From Sphagnum compactum (taxonomy: Eukaryota > Bryophyta > Sphagnopsida > Sphagnales), in contig OZ234495.1 of NCBI GenBank assembly GCA_965153455.1, forward strand, positions 11,466,875 through 11,530,874: a stretch of DNA of 64,000 nucleotides, read 5' to 3'. The notes under the pieces were generated by a model. The model saw only the letters and a program-made list of their open reading frames with translations. It searched no databases and had not been told where the DNA came from. Below are positions 52,855 to 64,000 of the stretch, one piece after another. Numbering within the stretch: position 1 is the stretch's first letter; each line of letters starts with the position of its first letter. Position numbers and translations under genes: made by a program.

Positions 52855-53757
52855 TGTCACAACCCTAGCCTTGGGCTCGCGATCAAGGCGAGGGCTTGCA
52901 AGGGTGCAGGCCAAGAGGAGGCCTGGGAATCGCGTTTCGTGCTCCCAGGAGTGTAGGAGAGTGTGAGAGAATGTCCCCTCACACTCCCAAGGGAACTCCC
53001 ACTTTGGGAGTTGGAATCCCGGTGGACTCCCAAATTTTTAGAGAGCGATTATAGGGGCCAAACCCAATGGATTGGGGAGTTCCTCATATCATTAGAAATC
53101 TCTTAGAATGTAGATGTACAAAATGGGCTCGCATGACATTTGGACACTTATAACACAAGTTATAGTCAAAAGAAGGGCCGGGAATCAAATTGGTAGTTTT
53201 GACTCCCGACCACTAAAAGTCGATTCCCTTGCAAGCAGGTGGCGTGCGACATATCGTTGAAAAGATCTTGATGAGCGCTATAACATTGCTTCAAACTTCA
53301 TCTTAATCGAAGGTCTGCACCAAAAGTTATGGGCCCCCAAAGTCGTGGAAGTCCCAGCGATGAGAATTTCGGGACTCTCACTTAGGAGTCTCGGGACAAA
53401 AAGCCATTTGGGTGCAAGCTCCGTGGCCAAGCACAGAGTATACTATATGGGGGAAGGTGGTGGCTTCCCCGGAGTCTAGGCCGTGCTGAGTCTTGTGAGT
53501 TTGGGTTGCCCGTGGCCCGTCCTAGCACGAAAAATGCTCCAACTATGCACTAACCAACTTGTGTTTTGGTCTTGTGCAAATTCGTGTGAGTGATTGATTA
53601 GCTTGTCAATTCTTCCTAGTCCCATCTTGGAGCTCATGCACGCCCCTCTACCCCCTAAAATGCTGCGAGCCAGGGAGCGTGCCCCAACTCTTTACTCTTT
53701 CGCTGTTTTCAAACCAGACTCATATTTGAGTCTATCAAAGAGCTTGAGAGCGCGTCA
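52855..53757 (+). repeat. Solo LTR (TGTCACAACC family), copy 2, TSD TTACT
   Basis: 903 bp, TGTCACAACC...GCGCGTCA, flanked by TTACT at 52850-52854 and 53758-53762. No internal retrotransposon region, hence a solo LTR left by recombination between two LTRs. The sequence is rich in GGGAGT/ACTCCC motifs and keeps the hairpin seen in copy 1 (here 53179-53208, one mismatch). Confidence 0.9.
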
Positions 53758-56236
53758 TTACTACTATGTTTCTGATGAACTGGGAAACATCGATGCTAAA
53801 TATTATGCTGGAATTTTTTAACACATTTGTTATCAAGGGCATAAATATCTATTTTGGTTATTAGGACAAGGTGTATGTGATTGAAAATAGCTGATTGTAA
53901 ATGTTTTTGAAGTTTGTGCAGAAAGGTATTAGAAGACCTGAAAGGGCAAGTCAGTAGGATAGTAGCATTATAGGCATTATAAAATTGTATAATTACATCC
54001 ACAAATTTGAAAGAAATTAGTGGAATGCAAAGAGTTTGGGTTTGTCATATTCTATTAAATACCCTGCAATCATATTGTGATTTATCACAGAGAAAACTGA
54101 CATATTTTAGCAATAAGAATGCCATCACATTAATGAAAGCATAAAAGGGGAAGAAGGTGGATTAGGCACAAATTATATACAATAATTTGTGTAGCAAGTT
54201 AAATTGGTAGTATAAGTATGTCAAGGATAGTAAGGGGGACAAAAGGACACTTATCAATCAACCTTAATACTGGTAAAAATCTTTAAGTATATGTTTGTTC
54301 ACCAAAAGGAGAATCCACAAAAACCATGGGCCAAGGTCAAGAAAACTAGAGAGGAGATGTCAGTAGCATTAGATAATAGAAAGAAGGCTGCAGCATAATC
54401 TCCAAAAAGCGCTCTCAAGGGGAAGAACAAAGTTGAGGAGGGTGGAGCCTCAAGATCAAGAGTTAAGAAAGAATACTAGTGCACATAAGCACAAGTTCAG
54501 AAGATGATGAGGGGGAGAGTGGCACCATCTCCAGTGCCAACATTAGTACCAGTAGGTAGGCAGAGTACAGAAGTACCACAAATGTTAACTCCACAAGATA
54601 AATAGATGAAGGAACAAAGGTAAAAGGTCAAAGGAAAACATGATACCAAGATTCCAAAGGTTGAGGAGTATCCACAAACAAATGGGGATATTTATGAAGA
54701 CTGGATGGATAGCCATGAAAGTCCATAGCATTTATAGCATTTACAACATCAATAGTAGGAACAACAATAACACTAACATTAGACACAAGGAGGTCTATAG
54801 GCTACTAGATTGTAGACAGAGATAATGGGAACACAAACTCCTATATTAGTGTTCAGACCACTAGAACTACATGTACCAGTTAATAGACCAAGATCTGCAA
54901 AGGGGCAATCGTTTAAGTTTGGGCTAGGGAGTAGATTAGTACAGGAGCTGGGATCTTTTGTAGAAAGTTTCAGAAATCCCACAACATAGATAAGTACACC
55001 AAAGTTTGTGGAGGAGGTGGATGTAAAAGTAATGCAACGGATAAAACAACATAAGTGTATCAAACTATGGTAATTATGAGTCTGAATATGGGAAATTTGA
55101 ATTTGGAGGTGAGTAGTATGAAGAATAGATTAACCACAAAGGAGAAGGATAAAGTAATATTACAGGTGGAATTAGACAAGGAGAGGGACTTCCAGAAATA
55201 GTATAAGCATAACATAAAAATTTGGAAGAAGAACATAACAAAGAATGAGCAAAAGATCAAGGCGTTCATACAAAAATTACATGATGATAATCAGGAGCTC
55301 AAGACTAAAATAGCTCTAATGAAATCATAGGATGAAAAACTCAAGGAGTTAAGGAAGATGGTTGAGGTTGGGAAATTGTAAAGAGAAAATGGGTAAAAAC
55401 ATTGTTCTAGTACAAATAACAATAGGAGGCTTTGGGAAGTCAGGTGGAAGCATTGACTAAGGAAAAGAAGGAGAAGGAGAATGTTTTGACAAATTTGGAA
55501 TTGGTGAATTTAAAGAATGTTTTTATGTTTAATTATGAAGAAATTATAAGAAGGGCAGTAGAGGCAAAACAAAGAAGTTGGTGGAGGCAAATAAGGAGTA
55601 TAAGAGGAATCTGCAATAGCTATGGGCACAGTTGGAGACTACAAATGAGTAGAAGAAGAGTTTGGACCCAATTAGTGTCAAGAAATAGTTAGAGGATTAT
55701 GAACAAATGTTACATTATTACACTGTGATGAAGACCAAAAATAAAATGAAGGATTCTAATGTAGAGTCTAAGGAATGGTGGGAAGTTGCAGAGGAGTACT
55801 TTGCAATAAAGTTGGAAAAAAATCTGGCCCAACATAAATCAGACGAAAGGATCTTTAGGTACAAGTTGGAGATAGATCATAAAAAATTTCTAGAGTTTGT
55901 TTGTGGGAGTCCAACTAGTACATAGACATTGGCCCAAGATGAGGAGGCTGAAGTAGGGCCTAGTGGGACAGCTTAAAAGGAGGAAGTGCAAAGTAAGGAA
56001 TTACAAGGAGGGGGCCAGGAAGAGACATGACCACAAATAATTCAAGAACAAGAATAGGTGGAAACTACTCCATAACCAGAGGTAGAACAAGCAAAGATGC
56101 AATCTCTGGAAGTAGAACCACAATTGAGTTAGTGGAGGAGGCAATTAGAACTGCAGATTCAAAGGTAGGTACAGAACCATTGGTTGATGTACAAGTTGAA
56201 AGTATAGAAATTGTAATTAAGCAGTTAGAAACTTAG
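53758..56236 (+). pseudogene. Unrecognised coding relic, right part, coiled-coil rich
   Basis: Continues the relic left of the solo LTR. Recognisable as coding by long stretches in one sense: WAKVKKTREEMSVALDNRKK (about 54335), FGLGSRLVQELGSFVESF (about 54917), Lys/Glu-rich helix around 55130-55380, and WWEVAEEYFAIKLEKNLAQH (about 55770), then Gln/Glu-rich pieces to 56236. Frame changes and stops are frequent. The layout (basic linker, long coiled coil, acidic Gln-rich tail) resembles a structural protein. A purine-rich tract follows at 56305-56330, as often found before an LTR, but no LTR is seen. Confidence 0.4.
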
Positions 56237-57152
56237 AAGGTTACACATTGTTTTCATTTCATTTTTTGTCATTTCATAAGGATTTCAAGGACAAAATCTA
56301 GAGTATAAAGGAGGTAATGTTAAGGGGGTAGGTTGATTACATTATTTTAGATAGGGATTGATCATTGGACATTAAAGGTTTTAAAATTTGAATTCTTGTT
56401 TAGTTTTGAATCATGTTGATGGTGATTTGGGGACTGCCCAAAGATGGGACTTTTGGAAAAAGGATATTTAATTTTAGACACACAGTTTTGGAGTAAGGAG
56501 AGATGTGGGTACTTTGTAGCAGAAACTACATACTTTTTTTTGAAATACCATAGATTTAATTTTGTTGTTTGATTTCATTTCAATAGAATATGGAATTTTT
56601 TGTTATATGTATTTAGAAATTTTAATAAATAAAAAAAGTACGGACTTTTGCAGTGATTTTCATATTCATATTGTTATGTAATTTTTTTGTAATATCAAAA
56701 AAAAGGAAATGAGGTGTAATTTTATTTGTGGATTTTCTACACTGTATCTTGAAATACAGATTTTGGTCATAAGAAATGACCATGAATTTTTTGTTTTAAT
56801 GAATTGCAGAGGTAGGTGTGTGTAAAATCAATGCAGGGATTGTGAATGTGTGCATATTGTAGCGCAAATCTGTTGTTACAATAAGGGTGGACTAGGTCTA
56901 CAGGGATTTAATCCACATCTACTGGATAGGAATGAAAAAGAAGGAGATACTACCCAAGTGAAATAAAAAAGTCGACGAGCGACACATGAAGACAAAATGC
57001 CCAATGCAACTTGTGAGTCTCCCAAGAGAGGAAGATCATTGATATTTGCCACCTTTTGAAATAAAACCTCATCCAAAAAATGCGTGACAAAATCTTGAAA
57101 ACCCATTGGCACACCCAAAATGTGTAAGCCATTTATGACCAAAGTGCAATGT
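56237..57152. other. Non-coding stretch
   Basis: AT-rich sequence without genes. A purine tract (AAAGGAGGTAATGTTAAGGG) lies at about 56308-56327. A 120-codon minus-strand frame (57238-56876) has no motif and is taken as chance. Confidence 0.4.
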
Positions 57153-57544
57153 GAGGCGACTTTCTGTCCCTCTACTCCCGGGTCTATGAGGTGACTATAT
57201 TTAAAAGTACATATGCTACCGGTGAAGGAAAAGTGCAAATGTATTTCTAGATGTTAGATTGCGCTTGTAGTTGAAACCAAGTAGCTTGCTTCTTATGCAT
57301 CATTTATGATTTGGGATTGATAAATATTTTCTAAGCCCAAACATTTTTAATCCTAGAATTTTATGTTAAATTGTCATTCATTTAAACCAACTTTTAAGGG
57401 TTCAACTCCATGTTCAACTTGGCAGTAGACCTCTAATCACTTAAAATATTATTCCTACCACATACGTTATCCAAATTTAGCTTGCTTAAGCTCATTAAAA
57501 AGCTAACTATAAGGCGCACCTTCTTACCAAATCCCAAGTTCTGC
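57153..57544. repeat. Dispersed repeat, copy 2
   Basis: Related along its length to 12473-12888 and in the same orientation. Its right part forms the first unit of the 191-bp tandem array. Confidence 0.75.
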
Positions 57545-57972
57545 AACTAAACTAATAAGAAATTATGCTACCAAACCCAAGAGGGTTCTATGAAAGTAGA
57601 GAATTCAACTTAGCTGCAGACCACTAGTCACTTCAAATATTATTCCCAACACATACATTATTCAAATCTAGCTTGCTTTAGTTCATTAAAAAGCTAACTA
57701 CAAGGCGCACCTTCCTATCAAATCCTAAGCTCTGTAGCTAAACTAGTAAAAAGTTATGCTACCAAACCCGAGAAGGTCTTATGAAGGTAGACAGTTCAAC
57801 TTGGTTGCAGACCATCAGTCATTTGAAATATTATTCCTAACACATACATTATTCAAATCTAGTTTGCCTTAGCTCATTAGAAAGCTAACTACAAAGCGCA
57901 CCTTCCTACCAAATCCTAAGCTCTACAACTAAATTAACAAGAAATTATGCTACCAAACCCAAGAGGGTTTGT
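57413..57972. repeat. 191-bp tandem repeat, about three units
   Basis: Units begin TTCAACTT at 57413, 57604 and 57795, exactly 191 bp apart; the third ends near 57972. Each contains AATATTATTCC, CATTAAAAAGCTAACTA and GCGCACCTTC blocks and ends with ATGCTACCAAACCC. Clear divergence between units points to an old local amplification. Confidence 0.88.
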
Positions 57973-58020
57973 GAAATTTCTCTAAGATTTTAAGCTCCCA
58001 ACACTATGCCTACTCATTTC

Positions 58021-58595
58021 CATAATAATATTCACATCCTTATAGTAGTTAGGTTAAGCTAAATAGTGATAGTTAGGGTTTGGAAGTGGAGGCTACTTAG
58101 GGTTTGGTGGCGGCTAGGGCTAGCGTTTGGTGGCGGCTAAGGTTAGGGTTTGGTGGCCGCTAGGGTTAGGGTTTGGTGGCCGCTAGGGTTAGGGTTTGGT
58201 GGCCGCTAGGGTTAGGGTTTGGTGGCGGCTAGGGTTAGGTTTTCGTGGCAGCTAGGGTTAGGGTTTGGTGGCGGCTAGGGTTAGGGTTTGGTGGTAGCTA
58301 GGGTTAGGCGGCAACTAGGGTTTGGTGGTGGCTAGGGTTAGGCGGTAGCTAGGGTTTGGGTTAAGTGGCGGCTACTTAGGGTTAGGAGATAGTATATATT
58401 GGAGTGTTTTTTAGTAGTCTTTCATTCTCTCCTTTCGTGGTTTTGATTGCACATAGAATCATCAAGCCTTGTTAGTTGTTGCAAGCCATAGTTTTGTGAT
58501 TATAGCAGTTGAAGCATACAACCTTTGTGATTCTTGTTAGTTAATACAATTGTTCCATTTTATGAACCTTGCTTGCTTTCAAGTTTTTTCCAATA
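58021..58595 (+). repeat. Copia LTR, 5'-truncated, long minisatellite
   Basis: Starts at AATATTCACATCC, missing about 70 bp of the LTR start. The array (about 58080-58370) has roughly a dozen units, including three near-perfect 23-bp units with GGTGGCCGC. Ends TTTCCAATA at 58595, followed by ATGAC, which probably is one copy of the target duplication, since the following sequence is RT cut within YVDD. Confidence 0.88.
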
Positions 58596-59209
58596 ATGAC
58601 CTCATTTTGGTTTGCAATGATCAAAACAAACTTTTGCAAATCAAATAGGAGTTGAGTGAAAAGTTTGAAATGAAGGACCTTGGAGAGTTGCATTTCTTTT
58701 TGGGAGTGATGGTGGAAAGGAATCGTGATGAACGACTCTTACTCATGAACTAAATCAAATACCTCAAGGAAATATTGAAGCATTTTCGTATGGAGGAATG
58801 TAAGCCCATTGGAGTTCCATTCGATCCCAAAGTGAAGTTACAAAAGAATGCGAATGGAAATGATGAATCAAAGGGATTTCCATATCAACAAGTGGTTGGA
58901 ACCTTGATGTATGCCATGTTGTGCACACGACCTGACTTGGCATACCCAATAAAGGTGTTGAATCAACACATGGCCAACCCTAGCATGGAGCATTGGATGG
59001 CCGTTAAACGAATATTTGCAAGGTACGTTGCAAATGAAATTACAATTCGGTGCAACACGATCCAAGGAAGTGTTTGGATATTGTGATAAGGCTTGGGGTG
59101 GTGATCTTAAAGATAGGAGGTTCACCACAAGGTTTGTTTTCATGATCGGAGGTGGAGCGATTGTAGCAAACGACAACCTACAATAGCGTTTTGTCCACCA
59201 CGGAGGCGG
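58596..59209 (+). pseudogene. Copia RT/RNase H fragment (subfamily B)
   Basis: Begins within the catalytic box (ATGACCTCATTTTGG encodes the second Asp onward). Reads KFEMKDLGELHFFLG, then 58775-59086 (FRMEECKPIGVPFDPK to MAVKRIF). It lost sequence near 59020 and has a stop in YCD*AWGGD. Ends at the TEA of TTEAEY, where the next LTR is inserted. Confidence 0.87.
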
Positions 59210-59933
59210 TGTTAAAAATACTATTTGTTTCTAATTCCCAATGTTGATGAATGTGTGAAACATTCATCAAATTGATTAATTGTATTCACATCCTTATAAT
59301 GATTAGGTTAAGTTAAATAGTGGTAGTTAGGGTTTGGAAGTGGAGGCTACTTAGGGCTTGGCGACGGCTAGGGTTAGGGTTTGGCGGCAGCTAGGGTTAC
59401 AGTTTGGTGGCGCCTAGGGTTAGGCGGCTGGTAGGTTAGGGTTAGGAGATAGTATAAATTGGAGTGGTTTTGAGGAGTCTTTCATTCTCTCCTTTCATGG
59501 TTTTGAGTGCACCTAGAACCTTCAAGCTTTGTTAGTTGTTGCAAGCCATAATTTTGTGATTCTAGCATTTGAAGCATACAACCTTTGTGATTTTTGTTAG
59601 TTAATACAATTCTTCAATTTCATGAACCTTGAGTGTTTCATTTCTTGCTTGTTTTCAAGTTGTTTCCAATAGGTTATGGGCTCACACCAAGCAAGAGAAA
59701 GGACATTGTGTTACAACAAGAAGTAGTCAAGGGTTTAGCTTGTGTGACATAGAAAGGGAGAATCCTTTGAGGGAAGGCTTTTAGTCTGCAAGGTTGCAAA
59801 GAGATAGGGAGTCCATTTCCAAATGAGTGGGAGGTGTGGAAGAGATTTCTTCAAAGTGTTGTAAGTTTTTCAAGTGTGGAAAACTTGTTTTTCAAGTTTG
59901 AGAAAGTGTGTGGAAGAGAATTTTATTGGAAAC
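59210..59933 (+). mobile_element. Copia 5' end: LTR, primer site, leader
   Basis: LTR 59210-59671 (TGTTAAAAATACTATTTG...TTTCCAATA), primer site 59672-59688 with one mismatch (GGTTATGGGCTCACACC), leader to 59933, where a minus-strand LTR begins. Inserted in the RNase H codons of the preceding fragment. Confidence 0.88.
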
Positions 59934-60414
59934 AACTTGAAAACAAGCAAGAAATGAAAGCTTCAAGGTTCATGAAATGAAACAATTATATTAACTAACA
60001 AGAAGATTACAAAGGTTGTATGATTCAAATGCTACAATCACAAAACTATGGCTTGCAACAACTAACAAAGGTTGAAGGTTCTATGTGCATTAAAAAACCA
60101 TGAAAGGAGAGAATGAAAGACAACTCAAATCCACTCCACTATATACTATCTCCTAACCCTAAAGTAGCCGCCACTTAACCCTAACCTAGCCGTCGCCAAA
60201 CCATAACCCTGGCCGCCCCCAACCCCTAACCCTAGTCGCTGCCTAACCCTAGCCGCCACCAAACCCTAACCCTAGCCGCCGCCAAACCCTAAGTAGTGTC
60301 CACTTCTAGACCCTAACCTAACTACTACAAGGATGTGAATAGTATTCATCCTTTTGATAAATGTTTAACACATTCATCAACATTGGGAATTAGAAACGAA
60401 TAGTATTTCTAACA
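59934..60414 (-). repeat. 3' LTR of the 59934-61939 element
   Basis: Plus view TATTGGAAAC...CTAACA; CCGCC/CCCTAA array at about 60150-60295. Confidence 0.9.
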
Positions 60415-60422
60415 CTCCCGCT

Positions 60423-61939
60423 CTATGAAGTTTCTAATCCGAACATGTTTATCAACTTATGATGTCGTTCTTTTGATAATGCCTTGGTAAGGACATCCGC
60501 CACCATGTGTTCGGTTGGACAATATTCAAATCGAACTTCTCCATTTTCAACTCGTTCTTGAACAAAATGATGTTGTCCATGAATGTGTTTTGTTCGTGCA
60601 TGGTGAGTGGGATTATTGGTCAATGATATCGCACCTTGATTGTCACATCGAATCACCATCATTTTTTTCTCCTCAATGTATCCTAAATCCATCATCACTT
60701 TTGTTATCCATATGGCTTCTTTTGTGGCTTGCATGTTCGCCATGTATTCGGCCTCCGTGGTGGACAATGCTATTGTAGGTTGTCGTTTGCTACTCCAAGA
60801 AATGGGTCCCCCTCCGATCATGAAAACAAACCCTGTGGTGGATCTCCTATCTTCAAGATCACCACCCAAATCCGCATCGCAATATCCAAGAACTTCCTTG
60901 GATGGTGTTGCACCGAATTGTAATTTCATTTGCAATGTACCTTGCAAATATCGAAAGATTCGTTTGACGGCCATCCAATGCTCCATGTTAGGGTTCGCCA
61001 TGTGTTGACTCAACACGCTTATTGGGTATGCCAAGTCGGGTCGTGTGCACAACATGGCATACATCAAAGACCCAACCGCTTGTTGATATTGAAATCCCTT
61101 TGATTCATCATTTCCATTCGCATTCCTTTATAACTTCACCTTGGGATCCAATGGAACTCCAATGGGCTTACATTCCTCCATACGAAAACACTTCAATATT
61201 TCTTTGAGGTATTTGAGCTGGTTGATGCGCAGGAGTCTTTCATCACGATTCCTTTCCACCTCCATCCCCAAAAAGAAATGCAACTCCCCGAGGTCCTTCA
61301 TTTAAAATTTTTTACTCAATTCCTCTTTGATTTGCAAAAGTTTGTTTTGATCGTTACACACCAAAATGAGGTCATCCACATAGACCACAATGAAAAACTT
61401 CACATCTCCCACTTGTGCAACGTACACACTAGGATCGGCCTCACTCTTCATAAATTCAATGCTTTTGAGAAACGCATCTAACTTTTGATTCCATGCCCTT
61501 GGAGATTGTTTCAAACCATACAAGGACTTTTGAAGCTTACACACGAGATGTTCACCTCCTTGGTGCACAAACCCTTGAAGTTGCTCCATGTAAATCTCCT
61601 CTTCAAGCTCGCCATTGAGAAATGCGGTTTTCACGTCCATTTGATGGATCTCCATGTCTTCCAAGGCCGCCAATGCAAGAATACAACGAATAGATGTAAA
61701 TTTTGCAACGGGCACAAAGGTTTTGTTGTAATTCACTCCGTAGGTTTGGGTAAAACCTTTTGCCATTAATCTAGCCTTGTAGCGTTCCACCTCCCCATTT
61801 GCGCCTTGTTTGATTTTGAACACCCATTTGCAAGAAACGGGTTTCCTACCGGCGGGAAGTGGTACCAAAGTCCATGTGTTGTTTGTCATGAGGGAATCAT
61901 ATTCTTCTCACATCGCACACTCCCACTCCTTGGAATTTT
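60423..61939 (-). pseudogene. Copia RT and RNase H, two nonsense codons
   Basis: Open 61889-61305 from MTNNTWTLVPLP through YGVNYNKTFVPVA (NETFAP expected) and intact YVDD to SKKF, then TAA at 61304-61302, identical in place to the TAA at 39151. A second TAA occurs in KLQRN at about 61125 (CAA to TAA). RNase H is open 61067-60423 with YCDAD, TTEAEY, RCDNQGA and MFGLETS. Catalytic residues remain but the frame is broken. Confidence 0.88.
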
Positions 61940-62426
61940 TATTGGAAACAACTTGAAAACAAGCAAGAAATGGAAGCTTCAAGGTTTATGAAATGGAACA
62001 ATTGTATTAACTAACAAGAAGATTACAAAGGTTGTATACTTCAAATGCTACAATAAAAAAACTATGGCTTGCAACAACTAACAAAGCTTGAAGGTTCTAT
62101 GTGCACTCAAAAACCATGAAAGGAGAGAATGAAAGACAACTCAAAACCACTCCATTATATACTAACTCCTAACCCTAAAGTAGCCATCACTTAACCCTAA
62201 CATAGCCGCCGCCTAATCCTAGCCGCCACCAAACCCAAACCCTAGCCGCCGCCAAACCCAAACCCTAGCCGTCGCCAAGCCCTAAGTAGCCTCCACTTCC
62301 AAACCCTAACCACCATTATTCAACCTAACCTAACTACTATAAGGATGTGAATACTGTTCATCCTTTTGATGAATGTTTCACACATTCATCAACATTGGGA
62401 ATTAGAAACGAATAGTATTTCTAACA
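61940..62426 (-). repeat. 3' LTR of the last element
   Basis: Plus view TATTGGAAAC...CTAACA, with the array at about 62180-62285 and ATATACT TATA region near 62157. Confidence 0.9.
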
Positions 62427-62434
62427 CTCCCACT

Positions 62435-63999
62435 CTATGAAGTTTCTAATCCGAACATGTTTATCAATTTGTAATGTCGTTCTTTCGATAATGCCTCGGT
62501 GAGCACATCCGCCACCATCTCTTCCGTTGAACGATATTCGAACGTAACTTCGCCATTTTCAACTCGTTCTCGAACAAAGTGATGCTGAACATCAATGTGC
62601 TTTGTTCGAGCATGTTGCGTGGGATTCTTTGTCAATGATATTGCACCTTGGTTGTCACATCGAATCACCATCGCCTTCTTCTCTTTCATGTACCCTAATT
62701 CTTTCATGAGCTTTGTCATCCATATGGCTTCCTTGGTAGCTTGTGTGCTTGTCATGTATTCGGCCTCCGTCGTTGACAAAGCGATTGTGGGTTGTCGTTT
62801 GCTACTCCACGAAGTGGCACCACCTCCCATCATGAATACAAACCCTGTGGTGGATCTCCTATCTTCAAGGTCACCGGCCCAATCCGCATCACAATATGCG
62901 ACCACATCTTGGGGTGATAATCCTCCGAAGCGTAATTTGAATTGCAATGTGCCTTGCAAGTATCGAAAAATGCGCTTCACCGCAATCCAATGTTCTAGGC
63001 TTGGATTGGCCATGTGTTGACTCACCACGCTTATTGGGTATGCCAAATCGGGTCGAGTACACAACATGGCATACATCAAGAATCCCACAGCTTGTTGATA
63101 AGGAACCTTCACCATTTCATCATCCTTGTTCATATTCTTCTTCAACTTCGTCTTGGGATCAAGTGGCACTCCGATGGCTTTGCAATCCTCCATGCGAAAG
63201 CGTTTGAGAATCTCCTTGAGATACCAAATTTGGTTGATGTAAAGAAGACGTTGTGCACGATCCCTTTCCACTTCCATGCCAAGGAAAAAATGCAAATCGC
63301 CAAGATCTTTCATTTCGAACTTTCGAGAAAGTTCTTCCTTCACTTGCAAAAGCTTGTCCTTATTATTGCACACCAAGATGAGATCATGGACGTAGACGAC
63401 GATGAAAAATTTCACATCCTCGACTTGCGCAACATACACACTAAAGTCCGCATCACTTCTCGTAAACTCGATGTTTTTCAAGAAAGCGTCTAGCTTTTGG
63501 TTCCAAGCCCTTGGAGATTGTTTCAAGCCATACAATGACTTGTGAAGCTTACACACAAGATGTTCACCTTCATGTGTGAATCCTTCGGGTTGCTCCATGT
63601 AGATCTCCTCTTCAAGGTCACCGTTGAGAAATGCGGATTTGACGTCCATTTGATGAATCTCCATGTCTTCAACGGCCGCTAGTGCAAGGATACAACGAAT
63701 TGACACAAACTTTGCAACGGGTGTAAAAGTTTCATTGTAATCGACTCCAAATGTTTGGGTGAAACCTCTTGCCACAAGTTTCGCCTTGTACCGTTCAACT
63801 TCACCATCCACCCCATGTTTGATTTTGAACACCCATTTGCAAGAAATGGGTTTTCTACCCTTGGGGAGTGGCACCAAGGACCAAGTGTTGTTGACAAGAA
63901 GAGAGTCGTATTCTTCTTGCATGGCAATCTCCCACTTCTTTGCATCTTCGCGCCATTCAACGCCTCTTCCACGGTTTGGGGTTCTTCCGAAAATGCCAT
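62435..63999 (-). pseudogene. Copia linker, RT, RNase H with YVHD
   Basis: RT and RNase H are open from 63922 to 62435 (ends MFGLETS). The catalytic box is YVHD at 63394-63383. The linker is in another frame (63999-63679) because of the same two-base GC insertion (about 63948-63952) seen at about 43168. Other rare residues are shared with 42604-44686 (IWYLKE, AVGFLM, VLTEAL). Nearly identical to that copy in coding sequence but with clearly different LTRs. Confidence 0.9.
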
Positions 64000-64000
64000 G

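Larger units (their letters stand above)
59934..61939 (-). mobile_element. Copia 3' half (subfamily B), minus strand
   Basis: 3' LTR 59934-60414, purine tract, then pol back to early RT, where another copia LTR is inserted at 61940. Confidence 0.88.
61940..64000 (-). mobile_element. Copia 3' part (subfamily A), runs off the window
   Basis: 3' LTR 61940-62426, pol from RNase H back to the integrase-RT linker at the window edge. It interrupts RT of the 59934-61939 element. The left target-site copy would be ATTTT (61935-61939); the other lies outside. Confidence 0.9.

Noticed and set aside
58080-58370. Regular direct repeats considered as a CRISPR-like array or a telomere
   Set aside because: Units are contiguous LTR minisatellite copies without spacers, in a eukaryotic retrotransposon; units mix GGCGGC with TTAGGG, so not a telomere.

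Overview
The window looks like repeat-dense nuclear DNA of a land plant with a large genome. The evidence is a nested pile of Ty1/copia and Ty3/gypsy LTR retrotransposons, one Helitron, solo LTRs, plant-type telo-box and GCC-box motifs in the LTRs, and many C-to-T nonsense changes of the kind left by cytosine methylation. A gymnosperm or similar lineage is my guess only. No complete host gene was found. The one possible host exon is an acidic 47-residue carboxyl end at 2-145.

Layout: 1-1704 is a possible gene end plus sequence with nothing recognisable. 1705-6419 is a broken autonomous Helitron (HUH Rep plus Pif1-like helicase). 6452-9150 is low-complexity and very AT-rich DNA. 9240-10050 is an unidentified decayed coding region. 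10056-15891 is a degenerate gypsy element carrying a dispersed repeat inside it. From 15892 to 50975 one copia family dominates, in both orientations and nested: a nearly intact element at 18862-24738 (minus strand, 1,255-codon gag-pol ORF); truncated copies around 25515-32933; a gypsy pol fragment at 32934-34525; then an outer copia (34526-50975) that contains a young full-length copy at 34975-40530 (target duplication GTTGC) and a composite three-LTR insertion at 41867-49136 (target duplication ATGGG). 50976-56236 holds relics of unrecognised coding sequence, split by a solo LTR with a perfect target duplication (TTACT). 57153-57972 is a second copy of the dispersed repeat that has expanded into three 191-bp tandem units. 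58021-64000 is again stacked copia fragments.

The copia family is the distinctive thing here. Its LTRs start TGTTAGAAA and end TTTCCAATA (TG...TA ends). They begin with nested inverted repeats and carry a variable minisatellite, about 23 bp per unit, whose units contain both GGCGGCT (reverse of the AGCCGCC GCC-box) and TAGGGTTAGGG (telo-box/telomere-like), just upstream of a TATATAA box. The primer-binding site GGTTATGGGCCCA directly abuts the LTR. It matches the anticodon arm, not the 3' end, of initiator tRNA-Met, so priming is probably by a half-tRNA as in Drosophila copia. The leader between this site and gag is made of short repeats with a GAAGA/TCTTC hairpin. At least three coding subfamilies (A, B, C) share this LTR type. 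Pairs of copies on opposite strands share the same inactivating mutations, which points to amplification of defective copies in trans or to duplication of DNA segments.

Most gene calls rest on motifs read by eye from translations; family names are from general knowledge and were not database-checked. Element boundaries with target duplications are firm. Boundaries of decayed relics are approximate.
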